NCBI GenBank assembly: GCA_002343395.1
Contig: DDSN01000128.1
Coordinates: forward strand, 1-19,812
Source of the DNA: Hyphomonadaceae bacterium UBA2389
GTDB lineage: Bacteria; Pseudomonadota; Alphaproteobacteria; Caulobacterales; Aquidulcibacteraceae
Length of the DNA: 19,812 nt
Reading direction: 5' to 3'
Made by a program: the position numbers and the translations under genes
Shown: one piece after another, positions 1-6,663 of the stretch
Layout of the letters: each line of letters starts with the position of its first letter
Numbering within the stretch: position 1 is the first letter of the stretch
The notes under the pieces: generated by a model
The model's input: the letters and a program-made list of their open reading frames with translations, nothing else
The model's database searches: none
What the model was told of the DNA's origin: nothing

Positions 1-226
1 TGCGCGTGGAATTTTCGAAGAAGAGATTGATCAGCGTCCGCCCGCGCAGCGTGTCCAGCTTTTTGACCTTTTGCTCAAGCAGCGGCGCGAAGGCGCCGGC
101 GCGGTCGAATAAGCTTTCGACCTCGAAACGATCAAGATCCGCCACTGAGAGGAGATGCTCGTGCCGAAAACGGGCGGGGCTCGTTTGCACTTTCGTTTTT
201 TCGGCGCTGGATGGTCGTTGAGCCAT
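1..226 (-). CDS. pyrB: Aspartate carbamoyltransferase catalytic subunit, N-terminal part (runs off the window)
   Basis: Only the first 75 codons are visible. The gene starts at the ATG whose complement is at 224-226 and leaves the window at base 1. The family catalyses the committed step of pyrimidine synthesis, carbamoyl phosphate plus aspartate to N-carbamoylaspartate, in the cytosol. The visible part ends in LRGRTLINLFFENSTR, which contains the carbamoyl-phosphate-binding S-T-R signature of aspartate and ornithine carbamoyltransferases. The LRGRTLINLF context favours PyrB. The first 20 residues are a polar extension not needed for the fold. No strong ribosome-binding site precedes the ATG. 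ruvX lies nearby on the same strand, and the ruvX/pyrB neighbourhood beside gatC-gatA is common in alphaproteobacteria. The identification is firm although the active site lies mostly outside the window. Confidence 0.9.
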   Translation of the reverse strand, partial: MAQRPSSAEKTKVQTSPARFRHEHLLSVADLDRFEVESLFDRAGAFAPLLEQKVKKLDTLRGRTLINLFFENSTR

Positions 227-387
227 GCGCGCTTGTTAAGCCTTGTGTCTGCTTCGCCGCAAGCATGGCCGAAGAAAGGCGTGGAAAATCGTTTCAGCCC
301 AATTGGCGCCGCGGACTCGGTATTGTACTTATTTTGTTCCAATAGTGGGACGGGCAGGGTTTTCAGGGCTGAAGCAAGGGGAATCGA

Positions 388-636
388 ATGTCGAAGACGC
401 ACCCCAAACGTGACGAGCAAGTGCCGCTGCGCCCCGTCGGCTTGGCGCTTGCCGCGGTTGTGGCTGGCCTGGGCGCCGGCAAGGCGCCGCTGGATGAGGG
501 CCGCACGTTGGCGCCGCTTGAACCCGCCTCCGAGGGCAAGACCTTTTTTGTCGATCCGACAAACCATCCTGGCTTCGAGGAAGACGCGAACATGGTGGTC
601 GGCCCCAGCGAGCCGGTCGCGCCGTTTGGCGGTTAA
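388..636 (+). CDS. Small orphan protein, 82 aa, possible N-terminal anchor
   Basis: I do not recognise a family. The start is supported by AAGGGG six bases before the ATG. Codon third positions are GC-rich, as in the neighbouring real genes. Residues about 17-31 are hydrophobic and rich in Ala, Gly, Leu and Val, and could be a short membrane anchor or uncleaved signal. The rest is acidic and proline-rich with no cysteines. An AT-rich stretch at about 322-342 upstream could hold the promoter. Its stop codon interlocks with that of the convergent AEC transporter over the four bases TTAA. Longer minus-strand frames exist over the same bases, but none has comparable start signals. It diverges from pyrB. 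Confidence 0.55.
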   Translation: MSKTHPKRDEQVPLRPVGLALAAVVAGLGAGKAPLDEGRTLAPLEPASEGKTFFVDPTNHPGFEEDANMVVGPSEPVAPFGG

Positions 637-1556
637 GGGCTGCTCAAGGCGAGCGAGATCGCCAGCGGCATGGTGACGAACGAGACGAGCGTGGTGGCGG
701 TTATGATCGCCGCGACGAGGCGCGCGTCACCGCCCATTTCGCGCGCAAGCGTGTAGCCAGCCGCCGCCGTTGGCGTTGCGCCGATGCCGACAGCGATCGC
801 CACGGCGCCGGGACTCACGCCGAAGACCGTCGCCATAAGCCAGAGCATCGCTGGCGCGACGATGAGCTTGAGGATCGCGGCAGCGGTCACCTTGACGCCA
901 TCTGCGCGCAAAGCGACGAAGTCGAGCCCCGCGCCAACGGTCAGCAACGCGACCGGCATGGCCGCCTGCCCGAGCAGACGTAGCGCTTCGCTGACAGGGC
1001 CGAAGTGAGTGACGCCGGCAGTCTGCGCCAGCAACCCCGCGGCGCAGGCGAGGATCAGCGGGTTGGCGATGATCTGGTCCAGCACGGCGCGCCAGTTCGC
1101 GGCCCGGTTCGCGCCCCAGCGCGAAAGCACGATCACGCTGGCGATGTTGACCGCGAAAACCAGCGGCCCAAACACGATGCCGATCAACTCTTCCCCAAGC
1201 GGCCCGTAGAGGGCGGCAGCGGCCGCCAAGAGCGGAAAGCCGTTCCAGCGCAAAGCGCCCTGAAAAACGCTGGTGAAGGCCGGGCCGTCGTTGCGAAAGG
1301 CAAGGCGCATCGCCAGCGCCAGGATCATCATGGCCGCGAATCCCGCGAGCACGGCGAGAACGAAGGGCGCCGCGTCGCGGTTGGAAAAATTCGCGCCAGT
1401 GACGATCGTGAACAGGAAGGCCGGGTAAAGTATGAAATAGCCGAAGCGATTGACGACGCCGAATTGCTCGGGCGTTGCGACGCGCCGATTGCGCGCCGCC
1501 CAACCCAGGGCGATCAATATGAAAACCGGCGCGAGGGCGGCGTAAACCTCAGCCAT
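633..1556 (-). CDS. AEC-family (auxin efflux carrier-like) membrane transporter
   Basis: This 307-residue protein is almost entirely hydrophobic, with about eight to ten membrane segments in two blocks (residues about 5-150 and 160-305) and a short polar centre. That is the size and layout of bacterial AEC-family permeases, which carry small organic anions such as malate or other carboxylates across the inner membrane. Family-like features are the N-terminal VFILIALGWAARNRRV stretch, an N-R-F-x-Y-F-I-L-Y-P-A segment after the first helix, and a C-terminal P-T-A-A-A-G-Y-T-L-A-R-E-M-G-G-D stretch before the last helix. The substrate cannot be told from sequence. The start overlaps the end of the upstream gene by eight bases, so it is probably the last gene of a ruvX-led operon and may be translationally coupled. 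Confidence 0.85.
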   Translation of the reverse strand: MAEVYAALAPVFILIALGWAARNRRVATPEQFGVVNRFGYFILYPAFLFTIVTGANFSNRDAAPFVLAVLAGFAAMMILALAMRLAFRNDGPAFTSVFQGALRWNGFPLLAAAAALYGPLGEELIGIVFGPLVFAVNIASVIVLSRWGANRAANWRAVLDQIIANPLILACAAGLLAQTAGVTHFGPVSEALRLLGQAAMPVALLTVGAGLDFVALRADGVKVTAAAILKLIVAPAMLWLMATVFGVSPGAVAIAVGIGATPTAAAGYTLAREMGGDARLVAAIITATTLVSFVTMPLAISLALSSP

Positions 1557-1917
1557 AGTGAGGCAGGCCGTTACGAGCTAAATGGGAGTAGGTCTCTTCC
1601 GCGACCTTCGCGACGGGGTTCCAATCGTCCAGCGTGAGTTCTGAAAGTTGCTTTGTCCGCGGCCCGATGGCGCGATCAAGCGTCTCAACAAAATGGAGAA
1701 GCGCCGAGGCCTCTTCGCTGTCGAAGAGAATGTCGCCAATGTTTGTGTCGTTGGGCCCGAAATCGTGGTCGTCGAACATAAAGTGCACAAGAAATTCAAC
1801 TTCGTGCGTCCGCAAGCAAAGGTCTGGCTTGGTGGCGTCTTTAAGGTAATTCAGAAGCTCGGCGCGAACATGTGGAAACCGAAGGCCCGACCAGTCATCG
1901 GGAAAGGCCAAGCTCAT
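1549..1917 (-). CDS. Small soluble protein, SCO4402-like
   Basis: This is a 122-residue acidic, soluble protein with no signal peptide or membrane segment. The opening W-S-G-L-R-F-P-H-V-R-A-E-L-L and the central F-M-F-D-D-H-D followed by I-G-D-I-L-F-D-S-E-E resemble, from memory, the poorly characterised SCO4402 family. No enzymatic role is known to me and I assign none. Its ATG overlaps the ruvX stop in an ATGA arrangement (1914-1917), and its own stop lies inside the start of the transporter gene. The three genes are therefore almost certainly co-transcribed. The coding call is secure; the family match is tentative. Confidence 0.75.
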   Translation of the reverse strand: MSLAFPDDWSGLRFPHVRAELLNYLKDATKPDLCLRTHEVEFLVHFMFDDHDFGPNDTNIGDILFDSEEASALLHFVETLDRAIGPRTKQLSELTLDDWNPVAKVAEETYSHLARNGLPHYG

Positions 1918-2390
1918 GGCGCGCGCTCCCGCATGGCGTCGAGCGCGCCCTGGAGCATGTAGGCGGCGGCCATTTTATCGATGACTTCGCCGCGCCGCTT
2001 ACGCGAAGCGTCGGCTTCGATCAGGGTGCGCGTCACCGCCGACGTGGAGAGGCGCTCGTCCCAGAGCAGCAGCGGCACATCGCGGCGGGCAAGGAGGTTG
2101 CGGGCGAAAGCACGCGCGGACTGAGCCGCGGGGCCGGCGCTGCCATCCATGTTGAGCGGCAGGCCGACCACGAAGCCGACACACTGGCGTGCGTCGTAAA
2201 GTTTCAGAATGGCGTCGACGTCGGCGGCAAATTTCGAACGGGTGATCGTTTCGAGGGACGAGGCGATGAGTCGGGTTGTGTCGCTGACGGCGACGCCAAT
2301 GCGCTTTTCCCCAGGATCGAGGCCGAGCAGGGCGCCGACCTGCGGCAGGGCGGCGGCGAAGGTGGGTGAATCAAGCAGGGCCAAGCGCAT
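1914..2390 (-). CDS. ruvX: YqgF/RuvX-type putative Holliday junction resolvase / pre-16S rRNA nuclease
   Basis: This is a 158-residue RNase H-fold protein of the YqgF/RuvX family. In E. coli the protein is linked to 16S rRNA 5'-end maturation, and the family name reflects its resemblance to RuvC. The family motifs are all present: LGLDPGEKRIGVAVSD (residues 23-37, first acidic residue D25), G-L-P-L-N-M-D-G-S near residue 76, L-W-D-E-R-L-S-T near 109 with E112, and D-K-M-A-A-A-Y-M-L-Q near 138 with D138. The N-terminal extension of about 20 residues is usual for alphaproteobacterial members. The ATG at 2388-2390 has only a weak ribosome-binding site. It is the first gene of a minus-strand operon and diverges from gatC across about 100 bases. 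Confidence 0.93.
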   Translation of the reverse strand: MRLALLDSPTFAAALPQVGALLGLDPGEKRIGVAVSDTTRLIASSLETITRSKFAADVDAILKLYDARQCVGFVVGLPLNMDGSAGPAAQSARAFARNLLARRDVPLLLWDERLSTSAVTRTLIEADASRKRRGEVIDKMAAAYMLQGALDAMRERAP

Positions 2391-2494
2391 TTAGTGGGCG
2401 GCCGGCGCCACGCCGGTTGGCATTGGGTTAGACGCTGCCCGCCGCGCGGTCCATAGCTTGAACCGGGGCAGAGGCGCGGCTAAGCCCCAGTCCC

Positions 2495-2785
2495 ATGTCG
2501 ATCGATGAAAAAACCGTCCGCAAGGTGGCCAAGCTGGCGCGTCTGGCGCTGCCGGAGGAGCGCGTCGCGCCGATGGCGGCTGAGCTTAACGGCATCATGG
2601 CCTGGATCGAGCAGTTGAATGAAGTCGATATCGAGGGGGTCGAGCCGATGACCAGCGCCGTTGAAGGCGCTTCATTGCCGATGCGCGACGATGTCGTCAC
2701 GGATGGTGAGAACCCTGAACGCGTGCTGAGGAACGCACCCAAGGCGGAGGACGGCTTCTTCGTCGTGCCCAAGGTGGTGGAGTGA
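2495..2785 (+). CDS. gatC: Aspartyl/glutamyl-tRNA amidotransferase subunit C
   Basis: At 96 residues this is the normal length of GatC, the small subunit that clamps GatA to GatB in the tRNA-dependent amidotransferase. The N-terminal helix V-R-K-V-A-K-L-A-R-L-A-L and the following M-A-A-E-L-N-G-I-M-A-W-I-E-Q-L region match the family. So do the central V-E-P-M-T-S (residues about 49-54), the L-P-M-R-D-D motif and the C-terminal D-G-F-F-V-V-P-K-V. Its last codons overlap the GTG of the next small gene in a GTGA arrangement. gatA follows about 700 bases later on the same strand, while gatB is distant at 13280. Confidence 0.96.
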   Translation: MSIDEKTVRKVAKLARLALPEERVAPMAAELNGIMAWIEQLNEVDIEGVEPMTSAVEGASLPMRDDVVTDGENPERVLRNAPKAEDGFFVVPKVVE

Positions 2786-3021
2786 GCTACTCTCCCCGCT
2801 TCTGGATAGGAACCCATCCGAATTGGCATAGAGTCGAGACGGGGCAGGAACTCGCCGACATGATCGCCGCCGGTGCTGTGAAAGGTCCATTCGTCATTCC
2901 GGGGCGCACGCAGTGCGAACCCGGAACCCAGAGGCAAACGTTGAGCCATTCGATCCCCTGGGTTCCGGCTCTCGCTTCGCGAGGCCGGAATGACGAACGA
3001 CAAGGGCGCGCGTGCCTGTGA
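2782..3021 (+). CDS. Small orphan protein whose C-terminal half is encoded by a palindromic repeat
   Basis: The GTG start overlaps the gatC stop (GTGA), which argues for translation by coupling. Residues 1-36 look like genuine protein sequence, with F-W-I-G-T-H-P-N-W-H-R-V near the start and an E-L-A-D-M-I-A-A-G-A-V-K-G-P-F helix. From residue 37 on, the frame runs through the 106-bp repeat at 2891-2996, giving repeat-type sequence such as F-V-I-P-G-R-T and W-V-P-A-L-A-S-R-G-R-N-D-E. It stops 25 bases after the repeat, just inside the acetyltransferase gene. I do not recognise the N-terminal part. Either the repeat inserted into a longer gene and replaced its C-terminus, or it landed near the natural end. 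Function unknown. Confidence 0.5.
   Translation: MSYSPRFWIGTHPNWHRVETGQELADMIAAGAVKGPFVIPGRTQCEPGTQRQTLSHSIPWVPALASRGRNDERQGRACL
2891..2996. repeat. 106-bp palindromic repeat element with cloverleaf/cruciform potential
   Basis: The outer arms TCGTCATTCCGG (2891-2902) and CCGGAATGACGA (2985-2996) are perfect 12-bp inverted repeats. Inside, CCGGAACCCAG (2921-2931) pairs perfectly with CTGGGTTCCGG (2958-2968). Two small hairpins sit between these arms, at 2905-2917 (CGCAC/GTGCG) and 2971-2983 (CTCGC/GCGAG). The whole can fold as a four-armed structure. Sequences of this type (TCATTCCGGG...CCCGGAA...GGAATGA) are, to my knowledge, frequent dispersed repeats in alphaproteobacterial genomes. This is the only copy I see in the window. 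Confidence 0.85.
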
Positions 3022-3491
3022 CCTGTTCGATCGCAGCCGAATCACCGCTTCAAGACGATGTGCGCGCGCTGGTCGCGGCGCTCAATGAATGGGCGTTGGC
3101 GCAGACGCCGCGCGAGTTCACGCATCACATGACGGTCGAGCAGATGGCGGCGCCGGATACGACGGTGTTCATCGCGCGTGATGCGGGCGGCGCGGTGGTC
3201 GGCATGGGCGCGCTGAAGCGGCACGGGCAGGGCTTGGGCGAAGTGAAGCGCATGTTCACACGTCCGGATGCCAGGGGTTCTGGGGTCGCGGGGCGGGTCG
3301 TCGAAGCAATCGAACGCCTCGCGCGACAGGAAGGGTTGGCGCGCCTCGCGCTTGAAACCGGCGCCGTCGACGCCTTCGCGCCGGCCTGGCGGGCGTACGA
3401 GCGCGCAGGCTTCACGCGTTGCGGCGCGTTCCTCGATTATCCTGCGGATAGCCCGCACAACATCTATTACGAAAAACACCTGACCACATGA
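3012..3491 (+). CDS. GNAT-family N-acetyltransferase
   Basis: This is a 159-residue single-domain GNAT protein, expected to transfer an acetyl group from acetyl-CoA to an amine. The acetyl-CoA-binding motif A is visible at about residues 76-97: V-K-R-M-F-T-R-P-D-A-R-G-S-G-V-A-G-R-V-V, with R-G-S-G-V-A as the pyrophosphate loop. It is followed by L-A-L-E-T-G and Y-E-R-A-G-F-T-R-C-G (motif B-like), then Y-Y-E-K-H-L near the end. The substrate is unknown. The start is taken as the GTG at 3012; another in-frame GTG lies at 3018. The stop overlaps the gatA ATG (ATGA, 3488-3491), so it is probably in the gat transcript and coupled to gatA. No direct role in tRNA amidation is implied. Confidence 0.85.
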   Translation: MPVTCSIAAESPLQDDVRALVAALNEWALAQTPREFTHHMTVEQMAAPDTTVFIARDAGGAVVGMGALKRHGQGLGEVKRMFTRPDARGSGVAGRVVEAIERLARQEGLARLALETGAVDAFAPAWRAYERAGFTRCGAFLDYPADSPHNIYYEKHLTT

Positions 3492-4966
3492 CCGACCTTA
3501 CCTCCCTCACGCTTGCTGCCGCGCTTGAAGGCATGGAGAAGAGAAACTTCTCCAGCGCTGAACTCACCGACGCGTTCTTGAACGCGATCGACAAAGCCAA
3601 TCCCCACCTCAATGCGTATGTCGTCGTCACCGCCGATCGCGCGCGCGCCGCGGCGAAAGCCAGCGACGAACGCCGCGCCAAGGGTAAGGCGGGGCCGCTT
3701 GAAGGCGCGCCGCTTGGCATCAAGGACTTGTTCTGCACCGAAGGCGTGCGCACCACGGCCTGCTCTGGCGTGCTCGGCGAATTCACGCCGACTTATGAAA
3801 GCACCGTCACGGCCAACCTCTTTAGCGATGGCGCGATCATGTTGGGCAAGCTCAACATGGACGAGTTTGCGATGGGTTCATCAAACGAAACGTCGAAGTT
3901 TGGTCCCGTGGTTTCGCCTTGGCGACGCGGCAATGAGGAGGCCAAGCTCACGCCCGGCGGTTCTTCGGGCGGCTCGGCGTCGGCGGTGGCGGCCGATTTG
4001 TGCCTCGGCGCGACCGCGACGGACACGGGCGGCTCTATCAGACAGCCCGCCGCTTTCACGGGCACGGTTGGGATCAAACCAACCTACGGCCGCTGCTCGC
4101 GCTGGGGGATCGTCGCGTTCGCGTCGTCGCTCGACCAAGCTGGACCGATCGCGAAGACCGTAGAAGACAGCGCCATCCTCCTTCAGTCGATGGCGGGGCA
4201 CGATGCGAAGGACTCAACGTCGCTGCCGGTCGATACGCCGGACTTTCGCGCCGCGTGTGGCAAGTCGATCAAAGGCATGACGATCGGCGTGCCGGAGGAA
4301 TATCGCGTCGAGGGCATGCCGCCAGAAATCGAAGCGCTTTGGCAGCAGGGCATTGAATGGGCAAAGGATGCTGGCGCCAAGATCAAGAAGATCAGCCTCA
4401 AACACACAAAGTATGCGTTGCCCACTTACTACATCGTCGCGCCAGCTGAGGCGTCGTCCAATCTCGCGCGATACGACGGCATGCGTTACGGCGCGCGCGT
4501 CGCCGGCAAGGACTTGACGTCCACCTATGAACAATCGCGCGCGTCTGGCTTCGGCGCGGAGGTGCAGCGCCGGATCCTGATTGGCACCTACGTGCTGAGC
4601 GCGGGCTATTACGATGCGTATTACCTGCGCGCGCAAAAGGTGCGCGCGCGCATCGCCGAGGACTTCCGCGCGGCGTTCGCGGAGGTGGATGCGATCTTGA
4701 CGCCAGCGACGCCGTCGGCGGCGTTCGCGCTTGGGGAACGTTCTGGCGACCCCGTTCAGATGTACCTCAACGACATTTTCACCGTGACGGCGAATCTGGC
4801 CGGACTTCCCGGTTTGGCCCTGCCGGCAGCCGTGGACGGGAACGGGTTGCCGCTCGGTTTGCAGGTGATCGGGAAGGCGCTCGATGAAGAAAGCGTGTTC
4901 GCGGTGTCGGCCGCCCTGGAAAAAGCCGCAAACTTCGGTACTAAGCCAGCCAAATGGTGGGCGTGA
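3488..4966 (+). CDS. gatA: Aspartyl/glutamyl-tRNA amidotransferase subunit A
   Basis: GatA is the amidase subunit of GatCAB. It hydrolyses glutamine and passes the ammonia to GatB, which converts Glu-tRNA(Gln) or Asp-tRNA(Asn) to the correct aminoacyl-tRNA. The 492-residue length is standard. The amidase-signature catalytic triad is intact: K79 in G-I-K-D, S159 in the P-G-G-S-S-G-G-S stretch, and S183 in D-T-G-G-S-I-R-Q-P. The 24-residue spacing between the two serines is as expected for the family. The substrate-side segment F-A-M-G-S-S-N-E-T-S is also present. The start overlaps the acetyltransferase stop. A small gene follows after nine bases. Confidence 0.97.
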   Translation: MTDLTSLTLAAALEGMEKRNFSSAELTDAFLNAIDKANPHLNAYVVVTADRARAAAKASDERRAKGKAGPLEGAPLGIKDLFCTEGVRTTACSGVLGEFTPTYESTVTANLFSDGAIMLGKLNMDEFAMGSSNETSKFGPVVSPWRRGNEEAKLTPGGSSGGSASAVAADLCLGATATDTGGSIRQPAAFTGTVGIKPTYGRCSRWGIVAFASSLDQAGPIAKTVEDSAILLQSMAGHDAKDSTSLPVDTPDFRAACGKSIKGMTIGVPEEYRVEGMPPEIEALWQQGIEWAKDAGAKIKKISLKHTKYALPTYYIVAPAEASSNLARYDGMRYGARVAGKDLTSTYEQSRASGFGAEVQRRILIGTYVLSAGYYDAYYLRAQKVRARIAEDFRAAFAEVDAILTPATPSAAFALGERSGDPVQMYLNDIFTVTANLAGLPGLALPAAVDGNGLPLGLQVIGKALDEESVFAVSAALEKAANFGTKPAKWWA

Positions 4967-4975
4967 GGTGACGCA

Positions 4976-5368
4976 ATGCACGAACTGCTGGAGCGCTTGG
5001 GCCGTGGAGACACGCGCCTGATCGAAATGTGCCGGGAAGCCAACCGGGTGTGGTCGGACTTCCTGGAGGAATTGCGTCCGGCCGATACCGGAACGCTTTC
5101 CGCCCGGCTCGGGTTTTTTGAACCCACGTTCAAGAGAATTTTCGAGAGCGAAACGCTCGGGCAGACGATGATGCCTTGGACGGGTTTCGCCGTATTGTAC
5201 GACACCAAGACGGGCTGGGGTGAAAACCTGGGCCGCGCGAAGCAACTGGCTGAGGCGTTTTCGCGCAGCAATTGCAGCAGCGAAGTGCGCTCGGAAGCGC
5301 GCAGCGCGGTGATCTCGTACGAACTCGAGGGGCCGCAGGCGGGCGGCGTTGCACAGCCGAGACGATAA
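4976..5368 (+). CDS. Hypothetical protein, 130 aa
   Basis: I do not recognise this protein. It starts nine bases after gatA, with GAGGTG about seven bases before the ATG, and is probably part of the gat transcript. Codon third positions are GC-rich, supporting coding. The protein looks soluble and mostly helical. It has two cysteines, at residue 19 and near residue 99, and a run M-M-P-W-T-G-F-A-V-L-Y-D-T-K-T-G-W-G in the middle. There is no signal peptide or membrane segment. The last 20 residues are Gly/Ala/Arg-rich and probably disordered. Two longer minus-strand frames overlap it, but these extend over gatA and are shadows. Confidence 0.6.
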   Translation: MHELLERLGRGDTRLIEMCREANRVWSDFLEELRPADTGTLSARLGFFEPTFKRIFESETLGQTMMPWTGFAVLYDTKTGWGENLGRAKQLAEAFSRSNCSSEVRSEARSAVISYELEGPQAGGVAQPRR

Positions 5369-5408
5369 AGGCGCGCGGCTGCACCGCGAATCCCGTTAGG
5401 GTGCGGCG

Positions 5409-5699
5409 ATGGCTAAGAATAAACCGAAGCACGCTTCCGCTGACCGTCCGCAACGGCGTCCGCGCGCCGAGATCGATCGCAACTACTTTCTTGGCGATGT
5501 GTTCATGAAGACCGGGGCGGCGACGGGCGTCGCCTTGGCTATGATCGCGTACTACACGCCCTTTTCCCTCGAAGAGGCCATGGAAAATGGGATGTACGCC
5601 TATCTCAGCGTGGTGGGCGGGTTCGCGCTGATTGGCGTGGGCTTTTATCTCGTGGGTCGCCACCTGCGCCACGAGGCGACGCACTGGGATTTCGACTAA
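5409..5699 (+). CDS. Small two-helix membrane protein, 96 aa
   Basis: This is an unrecognised small protein with a basic N-terminus rich in Lys and Arg (residues 1-22). Two hydrophobic segments follow, at about 35-52 and 63-83, joined by an acidic loop S-L-E-E-A-M-E-N-G. The tail contains R-H-L-R-H-E-A-T-H-W. By the positive-inside rule both ends would face the cytoplasm. The start at 5409 is preceded by a modest AGGG about eight bases upstream. It lies 40 bases after the previous gene and 59 bases before the DUF3126 protein on the same strand, so it is probably in one transcription unit with them. Confidence 0.65.
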   Translation: MAKNKPKHASADRPQRRPRAEIDRNYFLGDVFMKTGAATGVALAMIAYYTPFSLEEAMENGMYAYLSVVGGFALIGVGFYLVGRHLRHEATHWDFD

Positions 5700-5758
5700 G
5701 CCCTGCTTGACCTCGACGGCTGAACCGACGACGTTCGCGCGTCATTGGAGTCAGCCTC

Positions 5759-6178
5759 TTGAACGCAGCCGAATGCACGCGCTTGGGCGCATATTTGAGC
5801 AAACTGTTGGGCTCGCCAACGGTCTCCGTCGTCGCGCGGAAAGGCGATGAAGGCGCGATGCTTGTCGACGGCAAGGAGGTCGCCGAACTTGTTCGCGACG
5901 AGGACGAGGGCGAGTTAAGCTACGCCATCAGCCTAGCGCTGCCACGCGCTCCGGGTGCGAAGAAGAACGCTCCGATTGACGATAGTGAGCGCGCGCGGTT
6001 GCAGGCGGTGCTTCGTCAAACCCTCCATGCCGCCGAACTCGACGTACGGGCCCGCCCGCGAAAGACGGACTCTGCGGAAGTGTATGTGCACGATGAATTC
6101 ATCGGCACGCTCTCGGTCGATGAAGATGAGGGCTATTTTCTCACCATGAGCATTCTCGATATTGATCTCGAGGCCTAG
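5759..6178 (+). CDS. Tandem DUF3126-domain protein
   Basis: The start is a TTG with GGAG eight bases upstream. The 139-residue protein contains two copies of a unit of about 60 residues. Unit 1 spans about residues 3-62 and unit 2 about 75-138. Both have an R-L-x-A-x-L helix, an A-R-basic turn and a D-E-D-E-G stretch before the last strand. Unit 2, with A-R-P-R-K-T-D-S-A-E-V-Y-V, D-E-F-I-G and S-I-L-D-I-D-L, closely fits DUF3126, a small alphaproteobacterial family normally found as a single unit of about 65-70 residues. Unit 1 is more diverged and has lost the D-S-A-E-V-Y core. The function of DUF3126 is unknown to me. The next gene starts three bases after the stop, so the two are co-transcribed. 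Confidence 0.8.
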   Translation: MNAAECTRLGAYLSKLLGSPTVSVVARKGDEGAMLVDGKEVAELVRDEDEGELSYAISLALPRAPGAKKNAPIDDSERARLQAVLRQTLHAAELDVRARPRKTDSAEVYVHDEFIGTLSVDEDEGYFLTMSILDIDLEA

Positions 6179-6181
6179 CGC

Positions 6182-6568
6182 ATGGTCGGTGAAACCGACC
6201 CGGGGCGCATTCCCTATTACATGGCGGCATCGACCGTCCTGCTGGCCTTGATAATTTGGAGCGTCGCGTCGATTGGCTCAGCGCGCCGCATCGGCGTGGC
6301 TGCTGCCTTTGGGGTGGCGGCCGCGGTTTCTGTCGTCGGAATTCTGTTCGCCAAGTTCGGCGCCAATTTTGGTCTCCCTTGGCAAGTGTATTACACGGTC
6401 CCGATGCTGGCGACGGTCCTTGGGCCGCCGGTTGTCTTCAGGTTCAATTTGGCGCGGTGGTTGGCATATGTTGGTTTGGCTGGTGTCAGCGCACCGCTCA
6501 TCCACGCGGGGTTTTTCTATGCATTGGGGTGGAGCGACTACATGCCATTCCTGCATCTGCCGCGATAA
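6182..6568 (+). CDS. Four-helix membrane protein, 128 aa, unknown function
   Basis: This is an unrecognised integral membrane protein with four hydrophobic segments at about residues 13-32, 37-55, 67-85 and 91-116. The connecting loops are short; a notable one reads F-G-A-N-F-G-L-P-W-Q-V-Y-Y between helices two and three. The ATG at 6182 follows the DUF3126 stop by three bases, which suggests coupled translation. It closes the plus-strand run that begins with gatC. The hairpin at 6573-6595 lies immediately downstream. Confidence 0.7.
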   Translation: MVGETDPGRIPYYMAASTVLLALIIWSVASIGSARRIGVAAAFGVAAAVSVVGILFAKFGANFGLPWQVYYTVPMLATVLGPPVVFRFNLARWLAYVGLAGVSAPLIHAGFFYALGWSDYMPFLHLPR

Positions 6569-6572
6569 GAAA

Positions 6573-6595
6573 ACGCCCCGGCGGCGCCGGGGCGT
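6573..6595 (-). terminator. Intrinsic terminator between two convergent genes
   Basis: ACGCCCCGGC and GCCGGGGCGT form a perfect 10-bp GC-rich stem with a three-base loop. On the minus strand it is followed by TTTTCTT, so it suits transcripts arriving from phoH. The plus strand lacks a T run, but the same hairpin may also slow transcripts from the membrane-protein gene, which ends four bases before it. Confidence 0.8.
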
Positions 6596-6663
6596 AAGTC
6601 ACTCGTGAATCCAACCTGAAGTCCAACCACGCGGTTTGAGATGAAACGGCGTGGGGGCGCGTG

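Noticed and set aside
727..1503. 258-codon minus-strand frame inside the AEC transporter gene
   Set aside because: Same strand, different frame; very Arg-rich, whereas the overlapping frame encodes a coherent membrane protein.
2428..3045. 205-codon minus-strand frame over gatC and the repeat
   Set aside because: It is antisense to gatC, and its N-terminal part is the translated palindromic repeat, which produces open frames on both strands.
4214..5245. 343-codon minus-strand frame opposite gatA
   Set aside because: It lies antisense to gatA and the following gene, is Arg/His-rich in the manner of a GC-rich shadow frame, and has no recognisable motif.
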